DNA from: Fodinicurvata sediminis DSM 21159
Lineage (GTDB): Bacteria > Pseudomonadota > Alphaproteobacteria > Kiloniellales > DSM-21159
Assembly: GCF_000420625.1 (NCBI RefSeq)
Contig: NZ_ATVH01000019.1
Span: forward strand, 62,001-126,000
Direction of reading: 5' to 3'
Length of the DNA: 64,000 bases
The notes under the pieces were generated by a model. The model saw only the letters and a list, made by a program, of their open reading frames with translations, did no database searches and was not told where the DNA came from. The position numbers were made by a program, and so were the translations under genes. Below are positions 35,085 to 44,654 of the stretch, piece by piece. Positions within the stretch are counted from its first letter, which is position 1. Every line of letters begins with the position of its first letter.

Positions 35085-37499
35085 ATGAAAACGCAATATC
35101 GGGTAGTTGTTGTTGGCGGCGGTGTTGTCGGTGCATCTGTACTCTATCATCTTTCGAAATTCGGATGGACAGACGTCGCCCTGATCGAACGCGAGGTGTT
35201 GACGGCGGGATCCAGTTGGCACGCCGCTGGCGGATTCCACGCCCTGAATGCCGATCCCAATATTGCGGCGCTCCAGTCCTATACCATCGATCTTCTGAGC
35301 GAAGTGGGCGAGGAGTCCGGCTTGGACATCGGTATGCACATGACAGGGGGCATATCCGTGGCTTCGGCGCCGGCGCGCTGGGAATGGCTGCAGTCCGCCT
35401 ATCGCACCTTCCAGACCATGGGCATCGAGGATGTTCACCTGGTGGGGCCCGATGAGATCAAGAAGGCCTGTCCGGTCATCTCGACCGAGGGCATTCTGGG
35501 TGGCCTGCTGGCCGAGCGCGAAGGCTACATCGATCCCTCGGGGGTTGTGCATGCCTATGCCAAGGCCGCGCGTCAGCGCGGCGCCGAGGTGATCGAGCAC
35601 AACCGCGTGCTGGAACTGAACCAGCGTCCCGACCTCAGCTGGGACGTGGTCACCGAGAAGGGCACCATCCAGGCTGAGCATGTGGTCAATGCCGGCGGGC
35701 TCTGGGCCAAGCAGTTGGGCCGAATGGTGGGCCTGGAGCTGCCGGTCACACCCCTGGAGCACCACTACCTGGTCACCGACACCATTCCCGAGGTGGAAGC
35801 CCTTGATGGAGAACTGCCCCTGATCGTCGACCTGGAGGGCTTTACCTACATGCGCCAGGAGCAGAAGGGCATGCTGCTGGGCATCTATGAGCTCAACTAC
35901 AAGCACTGGAACATGGATGGCGCGCCCTGGGATTACGGTATCGAACTGATCCAGGAAGACATCGACCGCATCTCCGAAGAGCTGTCCCTGGGCTTCCAGC
36001 GCTATCCCTGCCTGGAGACGACGGGCATCAAACGCTGGGTGAACGGCGCCTTCACCTTCTCGCCGGATGGCAATCCCCTGGTCGGGCCCGTGCGCGGCGT
36101 GCCCAACTACTGGCTGGCCTGTGGCGTCATGGCCGGCTTCCTGCAGGGCGGTGGTGTCGGCAAGTCGCTGGCGGAGTGGATGATCCAGGGCGAGCCGGAG
36201 AGCGACATCTTCGGCATGGACATCGCGCGCTATGGCGAATTCGCTTCCAACAAGGAGTACATCCGCCAGACCACGGGCCAGTTCTATTCCCGCCGCTTCG
36301 TGATGACCTATCCCAACGAGCAGCTGCCGGCCGGCAGGCCGCTGCGCAAGTCGCCGGCCTATGATGCCATGACGGCGGACGGTGCGCGCTGGGGCTGTGT
36401 CTGGGGCCTGGAGGCGCCGATCTATTTCGCCGAGCAGGATTTCGAGGAGACGCCCACCCTGCGCCGTTCCAATGCCTTCGACATCATCGAGAAGGAATGC
36501 CGCGGGGTGCGCGCCGGTGTCGGCCTGATCGATATCTCGGCCTTCGCGCGCTATGAGGTGACCGGCCCGCGGGCTGAGGATTGGCTGAACAGGATGCTCG
36601 CAAGCCGCCTGCCGGCTCCGGGGCGCGCCCGGCTGGCCCCGATGCTGGGGCACGACGGGCGGCTCAAGGGCGACCTCACGGTCTTCAACCGTGGCGACGG
36701 GCGCTGGTGGATTCTGGCCTCCTATTACCTGCGTGAATGGCAGATGCGCTGGTTCGAGGATCACCTGGAAGACGGTGTGAATGTTCGCGATATCTCTGAC
36801 GGCGTGGTCGGCTTCTCCATATCCGGCCCCAACGCCCGGGCACTCCTGCAGCGCGTGACACACGAGGATGTCAGCAACGAGGGCTTTCCTTTCATGTCCT
36901 GCAGAACCCTGGACATCGGCCTCAACCGCGTGGCGGCGGCGCGGCTCTCGGTGACGGGCGAGCTCGGCTACGAACTGCATTGTGATGCCACCGAGCACGT
37001 TGCCTTGCGTGAGACCCTGAAGGCCGCCGGAGAGGGACTGGGACTGATCGAGTACGGCTTCCAGGCACTCAACGCCCTGCGCCTGGAAAAGAGCTTCGGC
37101 ATCTGGTCCTGCGAATTCACCCAAGGCTACACCGCAGGTATGACGGGGATGGACCGCTGGATCGCCTTCGACAAGGGCGACTTCATCGGTCGGGAATCTG
37201 CCCTGAAGGAACGCGATTCCGGCGGAGCACAGGAGGTGCTCGTGACACTCGAGGTCGACGCCAAGGATGCCGATGCCTCAGGCTTCGAGCCGGTCTGGCA
37301 GGGTGATACCCGGGTCGGTTTTGTCACCTCCGGCGGCTATGGCCACACGGTCGGCAAGAGCCTGGCTATGGCGCTGGTCGATCGCAAGGCGGCGGAAGTC
37401 GGCACGGAGCTGACAACGCATATCGTCGGTGAAGAAAGATCGGCGCGCGTGATCGCTCCGTCTCCGCATGATCCGGACGGAAAAAGAATGCGCAGCTGA
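35085..37499 (+). CDS. dimethylglycine dehydrogenase-like FAD/GcvT enzyme
   Basis: An 804-residue flavoenzyme combining an N-terminal DAO domain (VVVVGGGVVGASVLYHL) with C-terminal GcvT-like folate domains from about residue 430. The WHAAG motif with His46 is the place where this family attaches FAD covalently. Such enzymes oxidatively demethylate dimethylglycine or sarcosine and pass one-carbon units to tetrahydrofolate. GAGAGGGACAGGG precedes the ATG. Context (sox genes, TRAP importer, shared operator) supports an N-methylglycine substrate; the exact one cannot be read from sequence. Confidence 0.9.
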   Translation: MKTQYRVVVVGGGVVGASVLYHLSKFGWTDVALIEREVLTAGSSWHAAGGFHALNADPNIAALQSYTIDLLSEVGEESGLDIGMHMTGGISVASAPARWEWLQSAYRTFQTMGIEDVHLVGPDEIKKACPVISTEGILGGLLAEREGYIDPSGVVHAYAKAARQRGAEVIEHNRVLELNQRPDLSWDVVTEKGTIQAEHVVNAGGLWAKQLGRMVGLELPVTPLEHHYLVTDTIPEVEALDGELPLIVDLEGFTYMRQEQKGMLLGIYELNYKHWNMDGAPWDYGIELIQEDIDRISEELSLGFQRYPCLETTGIKRWVNGAFTFSPDGNPLVGPVRGVPNYWLACGVMAGFLQGGGVGKSLAEWMIQGEPESDIFGMDIARYGEFASNKEYIRQTTGQFYSRRFVMTYPNEQLPAGRPLRKSPAYDAMTADGARWGCVWGLEAPIYFAEQDFEETPTLRRSNAFDIIEKECRGVRAGVGLIDISAFARYEVTGPRAEDWLNRMLASRLPAPGRARLAPMLGHDGRLKGDLTVFNRGDGRWWILASYYLREWQMRWFEDHLEDGVNVRDISDGVVGFSISGPNARALLQRVTHEDVSNEGFPFMSCRTLDIGLNRVAAARLSVTGELGYELHCDATEHVALRETLKAAGEGLGLIEYGFQALNALRLEKSFGIWSCEFTQGYTAGMTGMDRWIAFDKGDFIGRESALKERDSGGAQEVLVTLEVDAKDADASGFEPVWQGDTRVGFVTSGGYGHTVGKSLAMALVDRKAAEVGTELTTHIVGEERSARVIAPSPHDPDGKRMRS

Positions 37500-37613
37500 G
37501 ATGGAGATGCGCAGGGGCTGCCGGGGCAATAACTGAAAACAGGCCCTCGCCAGCCTTTCCTTTTCTGCTTCGTGATCCGGGCAAGATCGTTCCGCAGCCC
37601 CCTGTACGGAAAC

Positions 37614-38441
37614 TCAGCTTTCAGTAGCCGTCTCAAGCAGCAGGTCACGGATGCGTGTACGCTGCATTTCCAAGGGTTCCAGAACGCAGGTGGGACAGAT
37701 CTGGCCATTGGGAGCGGTGTAGTAGCGACAGCAGCCGCCACGGCTGACGAAAGACTTCACCTGGTTGTTGCCGTTTTCGCCGTCCGGCAGTGTCAGTGTG
37801 GCGAAGGCCAACTGCTTGTTGTTGAGGCGGGAACCCTGCCGCTTCAAGATGGCGAGCGCCTGCGTTTTCGCGCGCGTTTCGTCACCCAGGGCTTGCCCGA
37901 CAGATAGGAAAGCCATGGCCAAGGAGTCTGCGATCAGGCGCCACTGCGCCGCGCGGGCCAGGCGTGTGTCTTCCGCCAGGCGTTCGACCAGCGGTTCAAA
38001 GCTGTCTTCAAGTTGAACGGACAGCAACTCGGGTGTCTGTTCTTCGGATGAAGCAGGGGACTCGAAAGCCTCTTCAGTGCAGAGATGGAGATGCAGCCTG
38101 GACCTACCCGCAGGATCATCCTGAAGGGCTGGAGTTGACGACAGTGCCAGGCCGATCCGATTGGAAGAGAGGCAGGGCACTATGCCCGCCCTTAAAACAA
38201 GGCTGCCCACGAGCAAGGACAGGCGATAGCTGAGGTTGGCGATCAAGAAAGCAGCCTGGGTCCGCAGGTCCATGCCGGGCACGCGTTCGGCCTGCCATGA
38301 CAGAAGTTCTGTCAGTGGGGAATCAACCTGATGGCAGAGCTCCACGAGATTGAGGGCGCCGTCAGGCAAAGTTCCGCAGGAGCTGGGAAACTGGGGGAAG
38401 CATTGATTTAGCCAATCAAGCGCTTCGTTCAGATGCGCCAT
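37614..38441 (-). CDS. fhuF: siderophore-iron reductase (FhuF-like)
   Basis: A 275-residue cytosolic reductase that releases iron from ferric hydroxamates. The C-terminal 2Fe-2S site has the unusual FhuF spacing Cys-Cys-x10-Cys-x2-Cys (237, 238, 249, 252). The ATG at 38441 has GAGGA just upstream and is preferred to a TTG at 38471 with no clear ribosome site. It is divergent from the TonB receptor and next to a Fur-like box. Confidence 0.88.
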   Translation of the reverse strand: MAHLNEALDWLNQCFPQFPSSCGTLPDGALNLVELCHQVDSPLTELLSWQAERVPGMDLRTQAAFLIANLSYRLSLLVGSLVLRAGIVPCLSSNRIGLALSSTPALQDDPAGRSRLHLHLCTEEAFESPASSEEQTPELLSVQLEDSFEPLVERLAEDTRLARAAQWRLIADSLAMAFLSVGQALGDETRAKTQALAILKRQGSRLNNKQLAFATLTLPDGENGNNQVKSFVSRGGCCRYYTAPNGQICPTCVLEPLEMQRTRIRDLLLETATES

Positions 38442-38494
38442 GTCCTCAGGACTCCGTGCAAATCTCTGCAACTGGATGCTTGACGATTGTAAGT

Positions 38495-38513
38495 GCGAAT
38501 GATTATGAGTCTT
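38495..38513. promoter_or_regulatory. Fur-like box upstream of fhuF
   Basis: GCGAATGATTATGAGTCTT matches the 19-bp Fur consensus at about 12 of 19 positions, with an exact AATGAT core, and lies 53 bases upstream of the fhuF start. It would put the iron genes under iron repression. An alphaproteobacterial regulator with a similar site (for example Irr or RirA) is an alternative. Confidence 0.5.
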
Positions 38514-38567
38514 ATATTCGGGAGGGGCGACAATGTGAACTCTTCGCAGCCAGGGGACTTATTCGTT

Positions 38568-38586
38568 GCTAATAAGAGTTACTAGC
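38568..38586. promoter_or_regulatory. Fur-like box upstream of the TonB receptor
   Basis: GCTAATAAGAGTTACTAGC is a 19-bp inverted repeat (7 of 9 base pairs match) and agrees with the Fur consensus at about 12 of 19 positions. It lies 97 bases before the receptor start. Confidence 0.5.
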
Positions 38587-38683
38587 ATTCGCGCTCAAGC
38601 CTTTCAATCAAGTCGTTACCGTCGCGAGGGGCCCCACTGGCCTGAATGCTTCGCGGGGGCAGTCAGCACAGGCGAGAGTTCAT

Positions 38684-40774
38684 ATGACAGATCATAAAAT
38701 ATATGGAAGACAGCTCATTTTCTGGTCCATCCTGCCATTGGCCGTGATGGCCAGCGGGTCGGCCTTGGCCCAGGAACAGGACGAAATTACGCTCGATGCC
38801 ATCGAGGTCGAAGCGGAAAGTGACCAGGGACTGGTCCAGGACGGCTATGTGCCTGTATCGGGTCGGCTCGGATCCAAATCTGAAACCCCCTTCGTCGAGG
38901 TGCCCCAATCGGTCTCCGTAATCACCGAGAGCCAGCTGGATGACCGTAATCCGGCCTCCCTGGAGGACGCATTGGCCTATACGCCGGGCGTGCGCACCGG
39001 GGCCTACGGCCTGGATCCTCGCTTTGATGCCTTTTTCGTGCGTGGGTTTTCGGCGACTTACAACGGCGTGTTCCAGGACGGTTTACGGCGCTTCTCCAGC
39101 CCTACTGGGTTGTTCAGGTCGGAGCCCTATGGTCTCGAAGCAATCGAGATCCTGAAGGGCCCTTCCTCGTCGCTTTATGGGGCCTCCACCGCGGGCGGGC
39201 TGGTCAATCTCGTGACCAAGAAGCCGACAGAGCACCCATTCCGCGAGATTGAGCTCCAGGGAGGAAGTTACCACCGAAAACAGGCAAACTTTGATCTCTC
39301 AGGACCAGTAACAGAAAAAGGCACCTTTCTATACCGCCTGACAGGTGTGGTCCGGGACAGCGGAACTGAGATAGACGGCTTTCCCGACAATCGGGTTTAT
39401 ATTGCTCCTTCCTTTAGCTGGAAGCCGGATGAAGACACCACATTAACCGTGCTCGGTGAGTACATGGACTCGAAGGTTGGCGGCACCGCAGCCTACTACA
39501 ACGACCAGGACGGGGTTACGGACATCTATTCCGGGGACCCGGATTACAACGATTTTACGCAGCGTCAGTATCGTGTGGGCTATGAGCTGGAGCATAGCTT
39601 CAACAAGAACTTCACTTTCCACTCATCTTCTCGCTATGCCGGACTCGATAACAATCTCGAATACGCCTACGTGACGGACCCAAACTCTGATCCGGTTTCC
39701 CGGGCAGCGGGCCGGAATGCGGAAGACCTCTCCACTTTCGTAACCGATAACTTCGTGCAAGCCGACTATGAGACAGGTTCGCTGTTCCATACCTCGGTTG
39801 CGGGCTTCAACTACAGCTGGGTCGACTACGAGCAGGAACAAGGTTTTGGTGCCTTGCCGGGTCAGGGGCCGCCACCTGAGCTGTCATTCACTGAAAAGCA
39901 GGACCAGCGCCAGTTCGGTATCTATGGCTCGCATCGCCTGGAGTATGAAAACTTCATCCTGAATCTCGGGGGGCGATATGACTGGCTATCCGCGGAAACG
40001 ACTACGCCTTCCGGCAGTGGGCGCAGTACGGTCGAGCAGGAGGACGAAGAGTTTTCCTGGCGTGCTGCACTCTCTTACCGGACCGATCTCGGGATAGTGC
40101 CTTATATTAGCTATACGACGTCCTTCACTCCGAATATTGGCACCCTGATGAGCGGGTCGCCGGCAAAACCGACGATCGCGGATCAGAAGGAGGTCGGGGT
40201 CAAGTACGAGATTCCCGGCTACAACGCCCTGATCACCACCTCGCTCTTCGATATTCATCAGAAGGATGGCGTGGTGTTCGACGCTTCCTCGGGCGTTAAC
40301 CAGCAGGTCCAGCTCGATCTGCGCTCACGCGGCTTCGAGATCGAAGGTGTGGCCAGCCTCGACAATGGTCTCAATCTTACGGCCTCTTACGCCTATACCG
40401 ATGTCGAGATCGAGAAAGGAGCACAGGGGACGGAAGGAAACACTCTCAACGGTATTCCGAAGCATACCTTTTCCGTTTATGCGGACTACACGTTCCAGGA
40501 AGGCAGTCTGGCCGGACTGGGAGCCGGTGCTGGCCTGCGCTATTCCGGGCAAAGTTATGGCAACGACCAGAACACCATCACCAACGATGCGCGCTTTTTT
40601 GCCGATGCCTCACTCCACTATGATCTTGGGAATTTCGACCCGAAGCTCGCTGGCGCGCGCTTCCAGGTGAACGGTTATAACCTGCTCAATCAGGAGAAGG
40701 AGGTCTGCAACGCGGGTTACTGTTACCGCGATGAAGGCCGCAAGTTCATCGCCAGCCTGCGTTATCGTTTCTGA
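38684..40774 (+). CDS. TonB-dependent ferric siderophore receptor
   Basis: A 696-residue outer-membrane receptor. A signal peptide (cut after about residue 29, ALAQ) is followed by a TonB-box-like DEITLDAIEVE. A plug domain comes next (PQSVSVITESQL, GLDPRFDAFFVRGF, AGGLVNLVTKKP), then a beta barrel ending in ASLRYRF, with the required C-terminal Phe. The plug type is that of siderophore receptors of the FhuA/FecA branch. The ATG follows GCGAGAG. It is the first gene of the receptor-fhuCDB operon, 9 bases ahead of fhuC. Confidence 0.95.
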   Translation: MTDHKIYGRQLIFWSILPLAVMASGSALAQEQDEITLDAIEVEAESDQGLVQDGYVPVSGRLGSKSETPFVEVPQSVSVITESQLDDRNPASLEDALAYTPGVRTGAYGLDPRFDAFFVRGFSATYNGVFQDGLRRFSSPTGLFRSEPYGLEAIEILKGPSSSLYGASTAGGLVNLVTKKPTEHPFREIELQGGSYHRKQANFDLSGPVTEKGTFLYRLTGVVRDSGTEIDGFPDNRVYIAPSFSWKPDEDTTLTVLGEYMDSKVGGTAAYYNDQDGVTDIYSGDPDYNDFTQRQYRVGYELEHSFNKNFTFHSSSRYAGLDNNLEYAYVTDPNSDPVSRAAGRNAEDLSTFVTDNFVQADYETGSLFHTSVAGFNYSWVDYEQEQGFGALPGQGPPPELSFTEKQDQRQFGIYGSHRLEYENFILNLGGRYDWLSAETTTPSGSGRSTVEQEDEEFSWRAALSYRTDLGIVPYISYTTSFTPNIGTLMSGSPAKPTIADQKEVGVKYEIPGYNALITTSLFDIHQKDGVVFDASSGVNQQVQLDLRSRGFEIEGVASLDNGLNLTASYAYTDVEIEKGAQGTEGNTLNGIPKHTFSVYADYTFQEGSLAGLGAGAGLRYSGQSYGNDQNTITNDARFFADASLHYDLGNFDPKLAGARFQVNGYNLLNQEKEVCNAGYCYRDEGRKFIASLRYRF

Positions 40775-40783
40775 TCGGCAGCC

Positions 40784-41593
40784 ATGAGCAGCGGGCAAGC
40801 AAAGGTCACGGTCCCGAGCGCCCCCGGTTTCAGTGTCGAGGCGTTGGGTTACGGGGTGGATCGAGTCTCCATCCTGAAGAACCTGACGATGACTGTGAAA
40901 CCGGGTGCCGTGACCGGCCTGATCGGCCACAACGGCTCGGGCAAGTCGACGCTGGTGAAGCTGATGGCCCGTCAGTTGTCGCCGACGGCGGGCAAGGTCC
41001 TGTTCGAGGGCCAGCCCGTCGGGAGCTGGAGCGAGCGGGCCTTTGCACGGCAAGTGGCCTACCTGCCACAAGACATGCCGGGCACGCTTGGCCTGACGGT
41101 ACGCGAGCTTGTGGGTTTCGGGCGCTATCCCTGGCATGGCGCCCTGGGGCGCTTCGGGCGGGAAGATGCCGCGAAGGTCGAGGCCGCGCTGGAGCAATGC
41201 GGGCTGGAGGCCCTGGCCGGGCGCCAGGTCGACAGCCTGTCCGGGGGCGAGCGCCAGCGCGCCTGGATCGCCATGACACTGGCCCAGGACACCCGCTGCC
41301 TGCTGCTGGACGAACCGATCTCGGCGCTCGACGTGGCGCACCAGTTGGAGGTTCTCTCGCTGGTGCGGCGGCTTGCACACGACCGCGGCATGACGGTGGT
41401 CCTGGTCCTGCATGACGTGAACCTGGCGGCCCGCTTCTGTGACGAGCTGCATGCCCTGAAGGGGGGAGAGCTGGTGATTTCCGGCCCACCTCGCCACGTG
41501 ATGACGCCGGCGTGCCTCGCGGAAATCTACGGTGTGGAAATGACCGTCATGGAGCACCCCGTGCTGGGGACGCCGGTGGCCAGTGCCGGTTAG
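40784..41593 (+). CDS. fhuC: ferric siderophore ABC transporter ATPase (FhuC type)
   Basis: A 269-residue ATPase of the FecE/FhuC family. It has Walker A GHNGSGKST (about residues 47-55), LSGGERQR, Walker B LLLDEPISALD and the switch His in VLVLHDVN. It drives uptake through FhuB. Its end overlaps an alternative start of fhuD, so the genes are coupled. Confidence 0.93.
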   Translation: MSSGQAKVTVPSAPGFSVEALGYGVDRVSILKNLTMTVKPGAVTGLIGHNGSGKSTLVKLMARQLSPTAGKVLFEGQPVGSWSERAFARQVAYLPQDMPGTLGLTVRELVGFGRYPWHGALGRFGREDAAKVEAALEQCGLEALAGRQVDSLSGGERQRAWIAMTLAQDTRCLLLDEPISALDVAHQLEVLSLVRRLAHDRGMTVVLVLHDVNLAARFCDELHALKGGELVISGPPRHVMTPACLAEIYGVEMTVMEHPVLGTPVASAG

Positions 41594-41600
41594 GAATGCC

Positions 41601-42491
41601 ATGCCCGCAAGTCGTCGAAGCTTCCTGACAGGCCTGGCTGCTGGCTGTCTGCTGCCGGGACATTGCCTTGCGGCCTCCGGCGATGCCAGGCGCGTTGCCT
41701 CGCTGGACTACGGGCTGGCCAACACCCTGCTGTCGCTGGGACAGCCGCCGATTGCCGTGGCGGCAGCGGATAGCTGGTCTGAATGGGTCGTGGAACCACC
41801 CCTGCCGCAAGGCGTCGTCGATCTGGGCACCGATCGCGAGATCAACATGGAGCGATTGACCGCGCTGGCCCCCGATCTGATCCTGACCACGCCCTATGTT
41901 CAGGGTTTGCGCGGACGTCTGGAAGAAGTGGCGCCCGTGCTGACCTACAGCATCTACGACCAGGACAAGCAGCCCTATCGCAAGGCGCGGGAAGCCACCC
42001 GGGATCTGGGGCGGAAACTGGAATGCCGGGAGGCCGCCGCACAGCTTCTCGACAGTACGGACAGCTTTTTTGCACGGCTTGCTACACAGGACCGGAATCG
42101 GCCATCGGGGCCTCTGCTGTTGCTGCGTTTCATGGATGCGCGTCACGTGCGGGTCTATGGCAAGGGCAGTCTTTTCGATGACATCATGACGCAGATCGGC
42201 CTTGCCAATGCCTGGCAGGGCTCGACCAACGCCTGGGGCTTCCAAACCGTGGGGATCGAGCAGTTGGCCGAGGCCGCGGGGCCGGAAACGCGAATCTTCA
42301 CATTCGAACCGCTTCCCGGCGAGGTTCGGCCGACGCTGGAGGAAAGTCCTCTGTGGACCCGCCTGCCTGCGGTGAAGGCCGGGCGTTTCTCCGTGCTGCC
42401 GGCCGTTCTGATGTTCGGCATGCTGCCTTCGGCCTTGCGGTTCGCCCGTATCCTCTCGGCGCATCTCGGAGAGGACGGGCATGAAGGCTGA
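41601..42491 (+). CDS. fhuD: ferric siderophore periplasmic binding protein (FhuD type)
   Basis: A 296-residue binding protein with a Tat-like signal (RRSFLTGLAAGC, cut near residue 20). It is related to FhuD/FecB, with the two-lobed fold joined by a helix. The ATG at 41601 has TAGGA about 6 bases upstream; a GTG at 41583 would overlap fhuC and is less likely. It hands ferric siderophores to FhuB, whose start overlaps its stop by 11 bases. Confidence 0.9.
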   Translation: MPASRRSFLTGLAAGCLLPGHCLAASGDARRVASLDYGLANTLLSLGQPPIAVAAADSWSEWVVEPPLPQGVVDLGTDREINMERLTALAPDLILTTPYVQGLRGRLEEVAPVLTYSIYDQDKQPYRKAREATRDLGRKLECREAAAQLLDSTDSFFARLATQDRNRPSGPLLLLRFMDARHVRVYGKGSLFDDIMTQIGLANAWQGSTNAWGFQTVGIEQLAEAAGPETRIFTFEPLPGEVRPTLEESPLWTRLPAVKAGRFSVLPAVLMFGMLPSALRFARILSAHLGEDGHEG

Positions 42492-44457
42492 GGAAAGCGG
42501 CCGTTCCCTGCTTTTCGTCCTGATGCTGGCGGTCCTGCCCGCTGGCGGTATGACGCTCTGGTCCCTGGGGCCGGAGCTACTGGCGCTTCGCGAAACTGTC
42601 GAGGGGTTCGATGCACAGCGCCTGGTTCTGCTCTATTCGTCCTTGCCGCGTCTGGTTACCTCATTGCTGGCCGGAGCCGCGCTGGGCGTTGCGGGGGTCA
42701 TCCTGCAGCAGGTGCTGCGAAACCCCCTGGCGTCACCCACCACTCTGGGGCTCTCTGCCGGCGCCAAGCTCTCGCTCTCGCTCGCCACGCTCTATGCCCC
42801 GGGCCTTTTCGTCCTGGGCCACGACATCGTTGCTCTGGCCGGCAGTCTTGCCGCCGGCCTCGTCGTGCTGGCCCTGGGGGCAAGACGGGATTTCTCGCCG
42901 GTCACCCTGGTCCTGGCCGGGTTGGTCGTCAGCCTCTACTGCGGTGCGCTGTCCGCTCTGCTGGTCCTGCTGAACGATCGCTACCTGGAAAGCCTGTTCA
43001 TCTGGGGCGGTGGCTCGCTGCAGCAGCAGGACTGGTCCGTGCCGCTGACCATGCTGCCGCGCCTGCTGGTCCTGGGCGTCGTCGTTGCCCTGCTGGTGCG
43101 CCCGCTGGAACTCCTGAGCCTTCCCGACGACCAGGCACGCGCCCTGGGGCTGCGCACGGCCACCATTCGCTGGGGTGGGGCGGCTGTCGCTCTCTGCCTG
43201 ACCGCTGTCGTGACCTCGCTGGTTGGCGTGATCGGATTCATTGGCCTGCTGGCGCCTACGGTTGCCCGCCTGTGCGGTGCTCGGCGCTTCCGGCAGCGAC
43301 TGGTCTGGGCTGCCTTGCTGGGGGCGGCCTTGCTGTGGCTCACCGATCAGGCGGTTCAGGTTGCAGCAGGAAGCCTTGCGGATTTCCTGCCCACCGGCGC
43401 AGTGACCGCGCTGTTCGGCACACCATTGCTGCTTCTGCTGCTGCCGCGCCTGTGCGGCCAGGACCGGCCGCCTTCCCTGTCCCCCAGGGCGATTGCACCG
43501 AGGCAAGCCAGGACCACCTTCGTTCTCCTTGTACTCCTGGCCCTCCTGATCGTTTTGTGCCTGCTGGCCGTGGTTGCCGGCCGCCTGCCGGATGGAAGCT
43601 GGGGGGTGCTGCCAGGTGCATTGTTCGGGGACATCCTGCCCTGGCGCTTGCCACGCATGCTGGCGGCCTTGGCGGCCGGCCTGATGCTGGCGGGGGCCGG
43701 TTTGATCCTGCAGCGCCTGACCGCCAATGAAATGGCCAGCCCCGAGGTGCTGGGGGTGAGCGCCGGCGCCACGATGGGCATGGCGGCGCTGATTTTCCTG
43801 GTTGCAAGCCCCGCGCTGCCCATGCAGATGGGTAGCGCGGCTCTGGGAGCACTGGCGGTCCTCCTGCTTATCCTGATGCTCGGTTGGCGCAGCGGTTTTG
43901 CGCCCGAGCGCGTCATCCTGGCCGGTATTGCCCTCAATGCCCTGCTGGATGCGGTGGTGGCCCTGCTGTCGGCCACGGGAGATCCGCGCGCCTTTCAGCT
44001 GCTGAACTGGATTGCCGGCAGCACCTATGGCGTGATCCTGGAAACCGCATTACCGGCCCTGGCAGCTGCCTTGCTGTTGCTGGGGCTGTGTTGTCTGGGG
44101 CTGCGCTGGCTGGATGTCCTGCCCCTGGGGCGGGCGGCGGCGCAGGCTGTCGGCATTGCTGTCCGGCGGGCCCGTATCCTGCTGTTCACCCAGGCGGTAT
44201 TGCTGACGGCGGCTGGAACCATGATCGTCGGTCCGCTGTCCTTCGTCGGGCTGATGGCCCCCCATATTGCGCGCGAACTCGGGCTCCTGCGGGCACGCAG
44301 CCAGTTGCCGGGCGCCTTGCTGGCAGGCGCTGCGGTGATGGTGCTGGCCGACTGGATCGGACGCAACCTGGTCTTTCCCTACCAGTTGCCGGCTGGCCTG
44401 GTATCGGCCCTGGTTGGTGCGCCTTTCCTTATGCTGCTGCTGCGCCGGAAGCGTTGA
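42481..44457 (+). CDS. fhuB: ferric siderophore permease, fused double FecCD domain (FhuB type)
   Basis: A 658-residue permease with two FecCD domains in one chain (about 1-320 and 340-655), as in FhuB. Each half repeats the GLLAPTVARL/GLMAPHIARE coupling motif and the GAxLGxAGxxLQ N-terminal signature (ALGVAGVILQQV and LMLAGAGLILQRL). A single fused subunit makes the whole pore. It overlaps fhuD by 11 bases. Confidence 0.95.
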   Translation: MKAEESGRSLLFVLMLAVLPAGGMTLWSLGPELLALRETVEGFDAQRLVLLYSSLPRLVTSLLAGAALGVAGVILQQVLRNPLASPTTLGLSAGAKLSLSLATLYAPGLFVLGHDIVALAGSLAAGLVVLALGARRDFSPVTLVLAGLVVSLYCGALSALLVLLNDRYLESLFIWGGGSLQQQDWSVPLTMLPRLLVLGVVVALLVRPLELLSLPDDQARALGLRTATIRWGGAAVALCLTAVVTSLVGVIGFIGLLAPTVARLCGARRFRQRLVWAALLGAALLWLTDQAVQVAAGSLADFLPTGAVTALFGTPLLLLLLPRLCGQDRPPSLSPRAIAPRQARTTFVLLVLLALLIVLCLLAVVAGRLPDGSWGVLPGALFGDILPWRLPRMLAALAAGLMLAGAGLILQRLTANEMASPEVLGVSAGATMGMAALIFLVASPALPMQMGSAALGALAVLLLILMLGWRSGFAPERVILAGIALNALLDAVVALLSATGDPRAFQLLNWIAGSTYGVILETALPALAAALLLLGLCCLGLRWLDVLPLGRAAAQAVGIAVRRARILLFTQAVLLTAAGTMIVGPLSFVGLMAPHIARELGLLRARSQLPGALLAGAAVMVLADWIGRNLVFPYQLPAGLVSALVGAPFLMLLLRRKR

Positions 44458-44654
44458 GCATCGCATTTCCCCCATGATGTTGATCGGCAGTATTCAATTG
44501 CCGCCTGACGCAAAGGGAGTATAACTGAAGCAAAACAGGAGCGGCGGCTGGGGGAGGCCGCTGTGTCGCTAGTACATGGGACTGTACGGTGCCGGTGCCC
44601 TCAAGATTCGCCCTGCCCAGACAGACTCAAGCAGCAGGGGGATGTAGGGGGAAC

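Noticed and set aside
44540-44562. AGCGGC/GCCGCT hairpin before the serine hydrolase
   Set aside because: Only 6 bp of stem with an 11-nt loop, no T-run; likely chance in GC-rich DNA.
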